A DNA stretch of 49,223 bases, taken from Bacteroidales bacterium (GTDB lineage: Bacteria > Bacteroidota > Bacteroidia > Bacteroidales > JAFGHD01). The stretch's first letter is position 1. Each line of letters begins with the position of its first letter. The stretch covers positions 1 to 49,223 of the forward strand of contig JAFGME010000172.1 of assembly GCA_016927695.1 (NCBI GenBank), written 5' to 3'. The position numbers were made by a program, and so were the translations under genes. The notes under the pieces are model-generated. The model searched no databases. It saw nothing but the letters and a program-made list of their open reading frames with translations, and had not been told where the DNA came from. Shown one piece after another: positions 41,757 through 49,223 of the stretch.

Positions 41757-42217
41757 AGAGCCGAATCCTGATTCTTTTGCCATTTATTATATTTTCATGC
41801 AGCCGGGGAAATATTTTTGAAGAATATAAAAAATTTGACAACCTCACCTGGAACCGCTTCAACATCCTCTCATTTGAAACCGTTATTACAGACACCGAAA
41901 GCCCATACAGCCTTTTCATCCATATCAGGCACCTGCCTGAGTTCAACCTGGAAGAGCTCAAAATCAACTTCACTGTAACCACGCCTTCCGGAAGCATGAG
42001 AACATCAGACCATGTTCTGAAATTTACCGGTAAAGAGGGAAACCCGCTCTCTTCCTGCATGGGCGACCTGTGCGACATCCTCATACCGGTCAGGGAATCG
42101 TATTATTTCACCGAGCATGGCGTTCACCGTTTCGAAATCGAAAATAAATTCACAAAGCTCGAACTGCGCGGCATCATGGAAGCAGGACTGGTCATCAGAA
42201 AAATGCCGGTGGAATAA
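41753..42217 (+). CDS. gldH: Gliding motility lipoprotein GldH
   Basis: A 154-aa lipoprotein with the signal KSRILILLPFIIFSC (lipobox ending at Cys 15). After that comes SRGNIFEEYKKFDNLTWNRF, the characteristic start of GldH, which is needed for gliding and linked to type IX secretion in Bacteroidota. The remainder (RHLPEFNLEELKINFTVTTPSGSM, GDLCDILIPVRESYYFTEHGVHRF) matches the family. It is a T9SS-associated gene in a window rich in T9SS substrates. ATG 41753 overlaps the AlkD stop by ATGA; the longer frame from 41729 lacks the lipoprotein start. Confidence 0.88.
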   Translation: MKSRILILLPFIIFSCSRGNIFEEYKKFDNLTWNRFNILSFETVITDTESPYSLFIHIRHLPEFNLEELKINFTVTTPSGSMRTSDHVLKFTGKEGNPLSSCMGDLCDILIPVRESYYFTEHGVHRFEIENKFTKLELRGIMEAGLVIRKMPVE

Positions 42218-42334
42218 ACCGGAACACAGAAAACAGGAGTCAGATGTGAGGAGTAAGGATTTATTGATGTCTGAATAGCCTTGTCCGGTATCACGAAATT
42301 CCCATTGAAGCCTGGCGTGCACTACCCTCAGCCG

Positions 42335-43267
42335 CTACATCTCCCCAAATATTTTCAGGGCTTTCAGCTTATCCCTGCCAATTTGCAACCTCAGTTCTTC
42401 CAGGTTGTCAAATTTCTTTTCGTCCCTGATCTTCGCAATAAAAAACAAGGTAAGGTTTTTTCCATAAATATTCATATCAAAATCAAAAAGATGCACCTCT
42501 ATGGAAAACCCACCGCTGCCCAGGGTAGGTCTGCTGCCCATGTTGCATATCCCCTGGTAAGTCTTTCCCTCATACCTCACACGGCAGGCATACACCCCGT
42601 TGCCGGGCAACAGCTTGTCAGCGTCTCCGGTTTTGATATTGGCTGTGGGGAAGCCCAATCCCTGCCCAATCCCGTCCCCTTTTACCACCTTTCCTGCCAG
42701 GCTGAACTCGTAGCCTAACATCCTGTTTGCGTGGACGAGGTTACCCTCTTCAAGGGCATTTCTGATCTGGGTAGAACTAACGGCAATGCCATCCATGAAT
42801 TTCGCAGGGATCTCTTCCACAAAAAAACCGAACCGACCGGCAAATTTCCTGAGCTGAACGATATTGCCCTCCCTGTTTTTTCCAAAATGATGGTCGTATC
42901 CAATGATGAGCGATTTCACCTTCAATCCTTCGACCAGCGACTCCCGGATGAACTCTTCGGACGATCTGGCAGCAAACTCCCTCGTAAAGGGTATCTCCAC
43001 CAGGTGATCAATGCCGTATTCGCGGAACAGTCCGTACTTCTGTTCACGGGTATTGACAAACTTCAGGCTGCGGCTGTCGGGATATAAAACCAGCCTGGGG
43101 TGAGGATAAAAAGTAACCACCACGGTTTCTCCCCCCTTTTCATCTGCAATTCCGCGCATCCTGGTTATGATATGCCGATGACCAATATGCAGGCCATCAA
43201 AGGTGCCAACGGTCACCACCGCATATTTCAGGGCCGGCACATCTTCAAAATTTTTATAAATCTTCAA
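42335..43267 (-). CDS. ribF: Bifunctional riboflavin kinase / FAD synthetase RibF
   Basis: A 310-aa cytoplasmic enzyme that phosphorylates riboflavin to FMN and adenylates FMN to FAD. The N-terminal FAD-synthetase domain has GTFDGLHIGHRHII (nucleotidyl-transferase HIGH motif), FYPHPR, GYDHHFGKNREGN and the SSTQIRNAL (KMSKS-like) segment; the C-terminal kinase domain has GDGIGQGLGFPTANI, GVYACRV and NMGSRPT. The longest frame starts with TTG 43312 but crosses the transcript leader; TTG 43267 gives KIYKNFEDVPALKYAVVTVG, the family start. It converges on gldH and is divergent from the lamin-tail gene. Confidence 0.93.
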   Translation of the reverse strand: MKIYKNFEDVPALKYAVVTVGTFDGLHIGHRHIITRMRGIADEKGGETVVVTFYPHPRLVLYPDSRSLKFVNTREQKYGLFREYGIDHLVEIPFTREFAARSSEEFIRESLVEGLKVKSLIIGYDHHFGKNREGNIVQLRKFAGRFGFFVEEIPAKFMDGIAVSSTQIRNALEEGNLVHANRMLGYEFSLAGKVVKGDGIGQGLGFPTANIKTGDADKLLPGNGVYACRVRYEGKTYQGICNMGSRPTLGSGGFSIEVHLFDFDMNIYGKNLTLFFIAKIRDEKKFDNLEELRLQIGRDKLKALKIFGEM

Positions 43268-43325
43268 AAGAAACTCGCTTATGTCTGAAAAAAAATATAT
43301 CTTTACCCTCAAACCTGAAAGTCGC

Positions 43326-43333
43326 CAAAATTA
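43326..43333 (-). promoter_or_regulatory. Bacteroidota -7 element for ribF
   Basis: Minus-strand TAATTTTG, an exact TAnnTTTG match, about 58 nt upstream of TTG 43267. No -33 box seen. On the plus strand a 7-of-8 match (TATCTTTA, 43298-43305) could serve the lamin-tail gene. Confidence 0.4.
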
Positions 43334-43340
43334 AGTAAAA

Positions 43341-46300
43341 ATGAATAAATCATTGCTTTTGTTTATGTTGCTGCCCTTGATGGGCGTAAGCCAGGTGTGG
43401 GAGGATTTCTCCTCCGGCAATATGGCTTCCTGGTCGGGAGACACAGTGGAATTCAAGATCACCGGCTCCTCGGCCATTCCTCCGGAGATGAAACCCGCCC
43501 TGCAACTCAACGGTCCGGGATCAGACACTTCCGCCATGGTCGCTCCCAATGCAGCCATGGATCAAACCGAGTGGAACTTCTGGGTGAAACTCTCCTTTAA
43601 CACTTCTGCCAACAACTTTGCCAGGGTGTATCTTGCTTCCGATAACATCAACCTGAAAGGCCCGGTCAACGGCTATTTTATCGGCATCGGAGGCGCCACC
43701 GACAGCATAATGCTTGCCCGGCAATCCGGCACAGAGGTCTTTCCATTGATAAAAGGTATTCATGCATATACCGGAAATTCCACCAATGTTTTCAGGATCA
43801 GGACCACACGTGACGGACAGGGCAACTGGTCGCTGTTCTCCGACAATACCGGGGGTTATGATTATATAGCCGAAGGGACTGCCCAGGACAACACCTGGCA
43901 AACTTCCCAGTATTTCGGGATATATTGTAAATATACATCAAGCAATGCTCAGAAGTTTTATTTCGATGACCTTTATGCCGGAGGAATGATCGTGGACACC
44001 CTCCCCCCCTCCCTGATAAAGCTCACTGTTTTGACAGATACTACGCTTCAGCTAACCTTCAGTGAAGAGGTGACGGCCGGTTCCGCTTCCGACACCGCTA
44101 ACTTTTTTGTGGATGGAGGCATGGGTCATCCTCATCTGGCCGTCAGGGATCCGGAAAACTATTCCTCTGTACTGCTTACTTTCCCGGGCGCCTTCAACGC
44201 CAATGCAGCCTATGACCTTTCGATCTGCTGTGTGAGCGATAAATACGGCAATGCCATGCCGGGAGAGCACCACAGTTTTACTTACGAACCCCCCTCTCCG
44301 GCTTCGCCATGCGACATAGTGATCAACGAGATCATGACCGACATCAACCCACCGCCTGAAGGGCTTCCGGAAGCCGAGTACCTGGAGCTCTACAACCGCA
44401 CCGCCGATACCCTGAATTTGTTTGAATGGAAACTCCGGCCGGGATTGTCATCCTCCCTGATCCCATTGCCCGGGGTGATCATACTGCCCGACAGTTTTTT
44501 GCTTATTGTTCACGAACAAAATATTGATGATTTCAGCGGCTGCGGCCCTGTTTGCGGCCTGCCGGGTTTTTCCATGAACAATGAAGGATCAGTGTTCCTT
44601 TACGATCCATCCGGAAATACCGTCTCTACCCTTTCGTATACCTCTGAAAGTTATCATGATCCGGATAAAGCGGGAGGGGGCTGGTCGCTCGAACAGATCG
44701 ACCCTTTCAACCCCTGCCTGGGCGACCCAAACTGGAAAGCGTCCATTTCTGATGAAGGAGGAACCCCCGGAAAAAGGAACTCCGTTTTATCCCAGTTGCC
44801 TGCATGGCCTGAAATTGAAAGCATTGAAGTTTTGGATGAATACAGCATCAATATCCGGTTCACGCATAAAATGGATCCTTCATCCTTAGCGAACATCAAC
44901 GCCTATTTTTTATCCGACGGCGCCGGCCATCCTTCCGAAGCCCTCCCGGACACCCTGACCTGCCAGACGGTTAAACTGATCTTTGACAGCCTGCAGACCG
45001 ACCATGTTTACCATCTTACGCTCAACGGCACCTTTTTCGATTGCGCCGGAACGGCAGCTCTTCTTGAAGATGAATACGAGGTGATTGTTCCGCGCCAATG
45101 TCATCCGTTTGAGGTTGTTATCACCGAGATTATGGCCGACCCTTCTCCGCCCCGGGGACTGCCTGTTTATGAATACCTGGAGGTGTACAACCGGTCGTCT
45201 TCCTTTTTCAGCTCCGGAGGTTGGAAACTGAACATCGGCAATACCTCAAAATCCCTGCCTTCACTGATTTTGGGCCCGCATGAATTTGTGATCATCACAG
45301 AGAATGAAGCCGCGGGTATCTTTACCCTCTTTGGAAACACCATCGGACTTTCTAGTCTGGGGCTTACCAACGCCGGTGAAGATATTTCTCTTACCGGCAA
45401 GGAAGGCGATGTGTTGTGCTCGGTTTCATACAGCGATTCATGGTACGGGGATGCAATCAAAAAAGAAGGGGGATGGTCGCTTGAAATGATTGATCCCGGC
45501 CGGCCCTGCCTGGGAGCAGAGAACTGGACTGCCTCCGCTGCATGGGAAGGGGGAACGCCGGGCGCCGAAAACTCCGTAAAATCCACCCTGGATGTCAGCC
45601 CTTCGGTCAAAAGCATCATTTCCATACTCAGCAATACCATTGAACTCACTTTCAGTGAAAGGATGGACACCGGCAGAATCTGTGTGAATCACCTGTATGA
45701 AGTGGACAGGGGAATAGGAAATCCCATCAGGGTGTTTCCCGCAACAGGCAGCGCCGAAAGGATTTTGCTTGAATTCGAACGGGAAATGGCAACTAAAACC
45801 CTGTACACCCTTAAAATACAGGGAAATATGATCAACTGCACCGGGGAGGAATCGGTCATTCAAACTCCCTTTGTTTTTGGTATTGCAGAGGTTGCCGAAG
45901 CCGGAGACATCATCATCAACGAAGTTTTGTTTAATCCATGGCCCGGAGGGGTTGACTTCATTGAGATTTACAATCCGTCGGACAAAATCATCGATCTGGG
46001 TGAACTGTGGGTGGGTTCGGTGGATCATGGCGCATACCCCCAACCGGATACGGAATATGTTTCGCTGAGCGCCTTCAGGACATCCCTTTTACCCGGAGGT
46101 TACAAGGCGCTGACCGTAAACCCGGGCCAGGTAACCCTGTACTACCGTGATCCCGGACCGGAGGCATTTCTGGTTATTGACAAATTGCCGGCCCTGGATA
46201 ATGACGAAGGCACAATAGTGCTGAAACAACCCGGAGGCCATGGCATTGACCGGATGCATTACACCGAAGCGATGCACTTTCCATTGCTAAACAATACTGA

Positions 46301-46751
46301 AGGGATTTCCCTGGAGAGAATAAATCCCTCAGGCGCTTCAGACAATGAAGCAAACTGGCATTCTGCCTCGGAATCCTCCGGTTTTGCCACCCCTGGCGCC
46401 AGAAACTCGCAATATGGCGAATGGGGCGCTCTTTCAGACCCGGTGACCCTTGAGCCGGAGATATTCTCCCCTGACAATGACGGGTACAATGATGTGCTTC
46501 AGATTGTTTATAACATTGATCAACCCGGCTTTGCGGGCAGTGTGCTCATTTTCGATGCTTCGGGAAGGCTGGTAAGGAACCTTGTCCGCAACGACCTCTT
46601 AGGCTCCGAAGGCAGCTTTGCCTGGGACGGCATCATGGAAGACCGTCAGCCTGCCCCTGCCGGCGTCTATATTATATATTTCGAGATTTTCAACCCCGAG
46701 GGTAAGGTGAAGAGGTACAAAAAGCCGTCAGTTCTGGCATTGAGGCGATGA
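43341..46751 (+). CDS. Large secreted lamin-tail-domain surface protein
   Basis: 1136 aa. A signal peptide (to about residue 18) is followed by a beta-sandwich domain (about 20-210). Then come alternating SbsA-type Ig-like units (LTFSEEVTAGSASDTANFF, FTHKMDPSS, LTFSERMDTG) and three lamin-tail domains starting IVINEIMTDINPP, VVITEIMADPSPP and IIINEVLFNPWPG, about 330, 590 and 855. The C-terminus from EIFSPDNDGYNDVLQIVY to KKPSVLALRR is an FlgD-like/CHU_C-type outer-membrane anchoring domain, likely a T9SS tail. Such proteins are common Bacteroidota surface proteins; some relatives bind DNA or act as nucleases, but no nuclease motif was seen. Its stop and the pth stop abut back to back. Confidence 0.85.
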   Translation: MNKSLLLFMLLPLMGVSQVWEDFSSGNMASWSGDTVEFKITGSSAIPPEMKPALQLNGPGSDTSAMVAPNAAMDQTEWNFWVKLSFNTSANNFARVYLASDNINLKGPVNGYFIGIGGATDSIMLARQSGTEVFPLIKGIHAYTGNSTNVFRIRTTRDGQGNWSLFSDNTGGYDYIAEGTAQDNTWQTSQYFGIYCKYTSSNAQKFYFDDLYAGGMIVDTLPPSLIKLTVLTDTTLQLTFSEEVTAGSASDTANFFVDGGMGHPHLAVRDPENYSSVLLTFPGAFNANAAYDLSICCVSDKYGNAMPGEHHSFTYEPPSPASPCDIVINEIMTDINPPPEGLPEAEYLELYNRTADTLNLFEWKLRPGLSSSLIPLPGVIILPDSFLLIVHEQNIDDFSGCGPVCGLPGFSMNNEGSVFLYDPSGNTVSTLSYTSESYHDPDKAGGGWSLEQIDPFNPCLGDPNWKASISDEGGTPGKRNSVLSQLPAWPEIESIEVLDEYSINIRFTHKMDPSSLANINAYFLSDGAGHPSEALPDTLTCQTVKLIFDSLQTDHVYHLTLNGTFFDCAGTAALLEDEYEVIVPRQCHPFEVVITEIMADPSPPRGLPVYEYLEVYNRSSSFFSSGGWKLNIGNTSKSLPSLILGPHEFVIITENEAAGIFTLFGNTIGLSSLGLTNAGEDISLTGKEGDVLCSVSYSDSWYGDAIKKEGGWSLEMIDPGRPCLGAENWTASAAWEGGTPGAENSVKSTLDVSPSVKSIISILSNTIELTFSERMDTGRICVNHLYEVDRGIGNPIRVFPATGSAERILLEFEREMATKTLYTLKIQGNMINCTGEESVIQTPFVFGIAEVAEAGDIIINEVLFNPWPGGVDFIEIYNPSDKIIDLGELWVGSVDHGAYPQPDTEYVSLSAFRTSLLPGGYKALTVNPGQVTLYYRDPGPEAFLVIDKLPALDNDEGTIVLKQPGGHGIDRMHYTEAMHFPLLNNTEGISLERINPSGASDNEANWHSASESSGFATPGARNSQYGEWGALSDPVTLEPEIFSPDNDGYNDVLQIVYNIDQPGFAGSVLIFDASGRLVRNLVRNDLLGSEGSFAWDGIMEDRQPAPAGVYIIYFEIFNPEGKVKRYKKPSVLALRR

Positions 46752-47315
46752 TCAACGGCGGTTAAACCGTGTCATGGTCCGGTCAATGCCGCCGAAGATA
46801 AAACTTTTGATCATCTCCACCGCCGTTTTAATTGCCGGCCTGAGGATTTCGATCTCAGTATCGAGCCATTCCCCCAACACATAATCCACCTGCGCTCCTT
46901 TGGGGAAATCGCCGCCTATGCCTACCCTGAGCCTTGGAAATTCATTTGTATCAAGCTCTCCGGCAATGCTTATCATCCCGTTATGGCCACCGTCGCCACC
47001 GCGCTGCCTGAGCCGCAATGCCCCCAGGGGAAGGTGGATGTCGTCCACTACCACCAAAAGGTTTTCCGGCGGCACCGACTCCTTCCGTATCCAGTGCAAT
47101 ACGGCCTTGCCACTCAGGTTCATATAAGTGCCCGGCTTGATAATGCAGATTTCCCTTCCTTTATGCCTTGTTTTGGCCACCTCGGCATACCTGCCGGCCG
47201 CAAAAATCACTTTAAGATCGTCTGCCAATGCATTGGCCACAAGAAAACCCACATTATGCCTGGTATTGGCATATTGGCTTCCTATGTTGCCAAGGCCTGC
47301 AATCAGGTAGTCCAT
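46752..47315 (-). CDS. pth: Peptidyl-tRNA hydrolase
   Basis: A 187-aa cytoplasmic hydrolase that frees tRNA from stalled peptidyl-tRNA. Motifs: LIAGLGNIGSQYANTRHNVGF (catalytic His in RHNVG, Asn in GLGN), PGTYMNLSG, VVVDDIHLPLG, RGGDGGHNG and RLRVGIGG. ATG 47315 (MDYLIAGLGN) is the normal start; the frame goes 8 residues further. Order prs-ctc-pth is conserved in many bacteria; here the three are on one strand with gaps of 34 and 41 nt. Confidence 0.95.
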   Translation of the reverse strand: MDYLIAGLGNIGSQYANTRHNVGFLVANALADDLKVIFAAGRYAEVAKTRHKGREICIIKPGTYMNLSGKAVLHWIRKESVPPENLLVVVDDIHLPLGALRLRQRGGDGGHNGMISIAGELDTNEFPRLRVGIGGDFPKGAQVDYVLGEWLDTEIEILRPAIKTAVEMIKSFIFGGIDRTMTRFNRR

Positions 47316-47356
47316 AACAGAAATCAGTGAGGTGCGCAAACGTTGCGCTATCGGGA

Positions 47357-47977
47357 TTATTCTCCTCCTTCAGTTTTCTCCTGCGGTGTTTCCCCACCTG
47401 CAGCCTCTTCTTCTTCAAGCTGACCTGCTGCAGCTCCGCGGGCTGTTTTCACAGTCACAACGACGGCGCCGGGCGTGTCTGAAAAATTCAGCTTTTCCAC
47501 CTGGATGTCGCGGATACGGATCGAATCACCGATGTCGAGTTTATCAATGTTCAGGGTGATATAGTCGGGTATGTCAGAAACCAAACCCCGTACTTTTATT
47601 TTCCTCATCTTGATAATGAGTTTGCCTCCCCTGATCACACCTACTGAATTGCCTTCAACCTGTATCGGCAGGGAAACCGAAACCGGCTTACCCTCCACCG
47701 CTTCCAGAAAATCGGCATGCAGCACCCTGTCGGAAACAGGATGGTACTGCACATCCTGAAGGATGGCAATGTGTTCCTTTTTTTCAATAGAGAGTTTAAC
47801 GAGATAAACGTCCGGCGTAAAAATGATCCTGGAAAAGGATTTTTCATCCACCACAAAATGGATCTGCTCCTTGCCACCATAGAGTACACAGGGTATTTTA
47901 CTCTCTTTCCTGTGCATCTTAGCATCTTTTTTCCCTACGTGCGCCCTGAGCGCACCGCTCATAGATACTGTTTTCAT
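47357..47977 (-). CDS. rplY: Ribosomal protein L25 / general stress protein Ctc
   Basis: A 206-aa two-domain L25 of the Ctc/TL5 type, which binds 5S rRNA in the large subunit. N-terminal part: SGALRAHVGKKDAK, IPCVLYGG and the HADF segment; C-terminal beta domain: PIQVEGNSVGVIRGG and KVRGLVSDIPD; the acidic tail EEEEAAGGETPQEKTEGGE is usual in Bacteroidota. It lies between prs and pth, as in many bacteria. Confidence 0.93.
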   Translation of the reverse strand: MKTVSMSGALRAHVGKKDAKMHRKESKIPCVLYGGKEQIHFVVDEKSFSRIIFTPDVYLVKLSIEKKEHIAILQDVQYHPVSDRVLHADFLEAVEGKPVSVSLPIQVEGNSVGVIRGGKLIIKMRKIKVRGLVSDIPDYITLNIDKLDIGDSIRIRDIQVEKLNFSDTPGAVVVTVKTARGAAAGQLEEEEAAGGETPQEKTEGGE

Positions 47978-48011
47978 AATAGAAGAAATAATTTAAATGA
48001 ATAATACAGAA

Positions 48012-48959
48012 TTACCTGCCCTGCTTTTCAAGTTGGAAAAGAGAGCTTATCGATTCAGTTTTCAGCACACGCCTGATCACCTCTGCGAAGAGGCCGGCGG
48101 TGGAGATCACTTTAATTTTTTCACTTTCCTGCCTCAGGGGGAGAGTATCGGAAACCACAATTTCGGTGAAATCCGACTTTTCAATCTTCTCATAAGCGTT
48201 TCCCGAAAAAACCGGATGTGTGGCAAAAGCCCTGACGCTGGCGGCGCCCCTGCTCATAATCAGGTTGGCGGCTGCCGTTATGGAACCTGCCGTGTCAATG
48301 ATATCATCCACAATGATCACATCCTTGCCTTCCACATCTCCGATAAGTTCCATTCCGCCAATCACATTGGGTTTCGACCTCTGTTTGTAGCAGATCACAA
48401 ATCCCGTATTCAGGATTTTGGCATAGGCGGCAGCCCTCCTGGTGCCTCCCGTATCGGGCGAAGCCATCATCAGGTTATCCAGTTTCAGACTCCTGATATA
48501 AGGCACAAAGATGGAAGAAGCATACACATGATCCACCGGCACATCAAAAAATCCCTGGATCTGGTCGGCATGCAGGTCGATGGTGATCATCCGCTGTATG
48601 CCGGCGGCCGTAAGCAGGTTGGCCACAAGCTTGGAAGCGATGGAAACCCGCGGCTTGTCTTTTCTGTCCTGCCTGGCAAATCCGAAATAGGGAATCACCG
48701 CTACAATCCTTCGGGCCGAAGCCCTGCGTGCCGCATCAATAAGCATAAGCAATTCAAACAGGTTGTCGGCAGGGGGGAATGTGGACTGTACGATGAAAAC
48801 ATCGCGACCCCTTATGTTTTCTTCGAAAGAAGGCTGAAATTCACCGTCGGAAAATTTGGTGACAACCACCTCTCCGAGAGGATGCCCGTAACTTTGGGCT
48901 ATTTTCTCGGCCAGGTATTTCGTTGCCGTACCTGAAAAAATCATTGCTTTTTTTGCCAT
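48012..48959 (-). CDS. prs: Ribose-phosphate pyrophosphokinase (PRPP synthetase)
   Basis: A 315-aa enzyme making PRPP from ribose 5-phosphate and ATP, the entry to purine, pyrimidine, His, Trp and NAD synthesis. Motifs: FSDGEFQPSFEENIRGRDVF, PYFGFARQDRKDKPRVSIA (flexible loop), TIDLHADQIQGFF and the PRPP-binding loop VIIVDDIIDTAGS. The ATG at 48959 is 27 nt downstream of a complete Bacteroidota promoter. First gene of the prs-ctc-pth run. Confidence 0.96.
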   Translation of the reverse strand: MAKKAMIFSGTATKYLAEKIAQSYGHPLGEVVVTKFSDGEFQPSFEENIRGRDVFIVQSTFPPADNLFELLMLIDAARRASARRIVAVIPYFGFARQDRKDKPRVSIASKLVANLLTAAGIQRMITIDLHADQIQGFFDVPVDHVYASSIFVPYIRSLKLDNLMMASPDTGGTRRAAAYAKILNTGFVICYKQRSKPNVIGGMELIGDVEGKDVIIVDDIIDTAGSITAAANLIMSRGAASVRAFATHPVFSGNAYEKIEKSDFTEIVVSDTLPLRQESEKIKVISTAGLFAEVIRRVLKTESISSLFQLEKQGR

Positions 48960-48985
48960 TGGGACCTGCTTCTATGAATTCGCCG

Positions 48986-49016
48986 CAAAAGTAATATATT
49001 AAATAAAAAGTACAAA
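48986..49016 (-). promoter_or_regulatory. Bacteroidota promoter of prs
   Basis: On the minus strand, TTTG (49013-49016), a 19-nt spacer, and TACTTTTG (48986-48993). Both boxes and the spacing match the sigma-ABfr consensus. It is the best promoter match in the window. Confidence 0.82.
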
Positions 49017-49033
49017 CTAAAAAAGCCGTTAAG

Positions 49034-49062
49034 TTGTATATTCCGGAAAAATGATAAATTTG
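49034..49062 (+). promoter_or_regulatory. Bacteroidota promoter of tRNA-Leu
   Basis: TTG (49034-49036), an 18-nt spacer and TAAATTTG (49055-49062). The expected start is about 6 nt before the tRNA, giving a short leader. Confidence 0.7.
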
Positions 49063-49074
49063 CACGGCAAAATT

Positions 49075-49158
49075 GCCCGGATGGCGGAACAGGTAGACGC
49101 GTTGGTCTCAAAAACCAATGGGCGCAAGCCCGTGCCGGTTCGATTCCGGCTCCGGGTA
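49075..49158 (+). tRNA. tRNA-Leu (anticodon CAA)
   Basis: An 84-nt class II tRNA. Acceptor arm GCCCGGA pairs with TCCGGGT (one G-U at the end), the anticodon stem TTGGT/ACCAA holds the loop CTCAAAA with anticodon CAA, a long variable arm (GGGC...GCCC) is present, and the T arm is GCCGG-TTCGATT-CCGGC. The discriminator base is A, as expected for leucine. CCA is not encoded. Confidence 0.95.
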
Positions 49159-49223
49159 CAAACTTAATTTATTATCTGATTCTTACTGATTTGCCGGGTT
49201 TTGGCGCCTGAAGAATGTATGAG

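Overview
The window is a piece of a Bacteroidota chromosome, most likely from the Bacteroidales or a related environmental or anaerobic lineage. Support comes from secreted proteins with type IX secretion (T9SS) C-terminal tails, a GldH gliding lipoprotein, lipid A genes (lpxK, lpxH), and many promoters with the Bacteroidota -7 element TAnnTTTG. Two promoters also carry a TTTG -33 box at textbook spacing. TTG starts are frequent. There is one tRNA (Leu, CAA) at the right end; no rRNA, CRISPR array or intact insertion sequence was seen.

Layout. 1-1806: the 3' part of mltG and a DUF2279 membrane protein. 1831-5773: a small nitrogen/purine-catabolism module, hyuA (+) converging on ygeY-ygeW (-). 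These three are found together in the E. coli yge cluster, but ygeX, carbamate kinase, ssnA, ygfK and xdh are absent here. 5802-22167: a secretome block, all on the minus strand. It holds a 2276-aa protein with two 5'-nucleotidase modules around a beta-propeller and a T9SS tail, a 72-aa protein with a sorting-like C-terminus, a 244-aa beta-strand-rich secreted protein, a small zinc-ribbon membrane protein, and a 2504-aa subtilisin with nine GEVED-type repeats and a dockerin-like C-terminus. 22374-28334: housekeeping and unknown genes (TPR protein, zinc-ribbon coiled coil, Nif3 protein, lpxK, purine nucleoside phosphorylase, membrane protein).

28355-37348 is the accessory region. A decayed REP-associated transposase (RAYT) with three short hairpins lies at its left edge. 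After about 300 bp without genes comes an AT-rich four-gene operon: an XRE regulator, a 1169-aa fusion of a phospholipase-D-type nuclease fold and an SNF2-type helicase, a 1116-aa Eco57I/PglX-like adenine methyltransferase, and a 261-aa YD-repeat-like protein of unknown function. The genes overlap by ATGA or are 1 nt apart. The first promoter carries a tandem ATTTGACAA repeat that could be the regulator's operator. The right flank ends in a 126-bp imperfect inverted repeat that abuts the start codon of the next gene. The best reading is a horizontally acquired restriction/anti-phage island of a DISARM- or type II-like kind, with an unassigned fourth component.

37348-49158: a YCII-type lipoprotein, lpxH, an M1 aminopeptidase with T9SS tail, an AlkD-like protein, gldH, ribF, a large lamin-tail-domain surface protein, and the conserved block prs-ctc-pth. 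prs and tRNA-Leu are transcribed divergently from two clear Bacteroidota promoters.

Starts were moved inward from the longest open frame where family alignment or a promoter made this necessary (hyuA, ygeY, nif3, RAYT relic, YD protein, YCII lipoprotein, gldH, ribF, pth). All functional calls come from reading motifs by eye; no database search was run.
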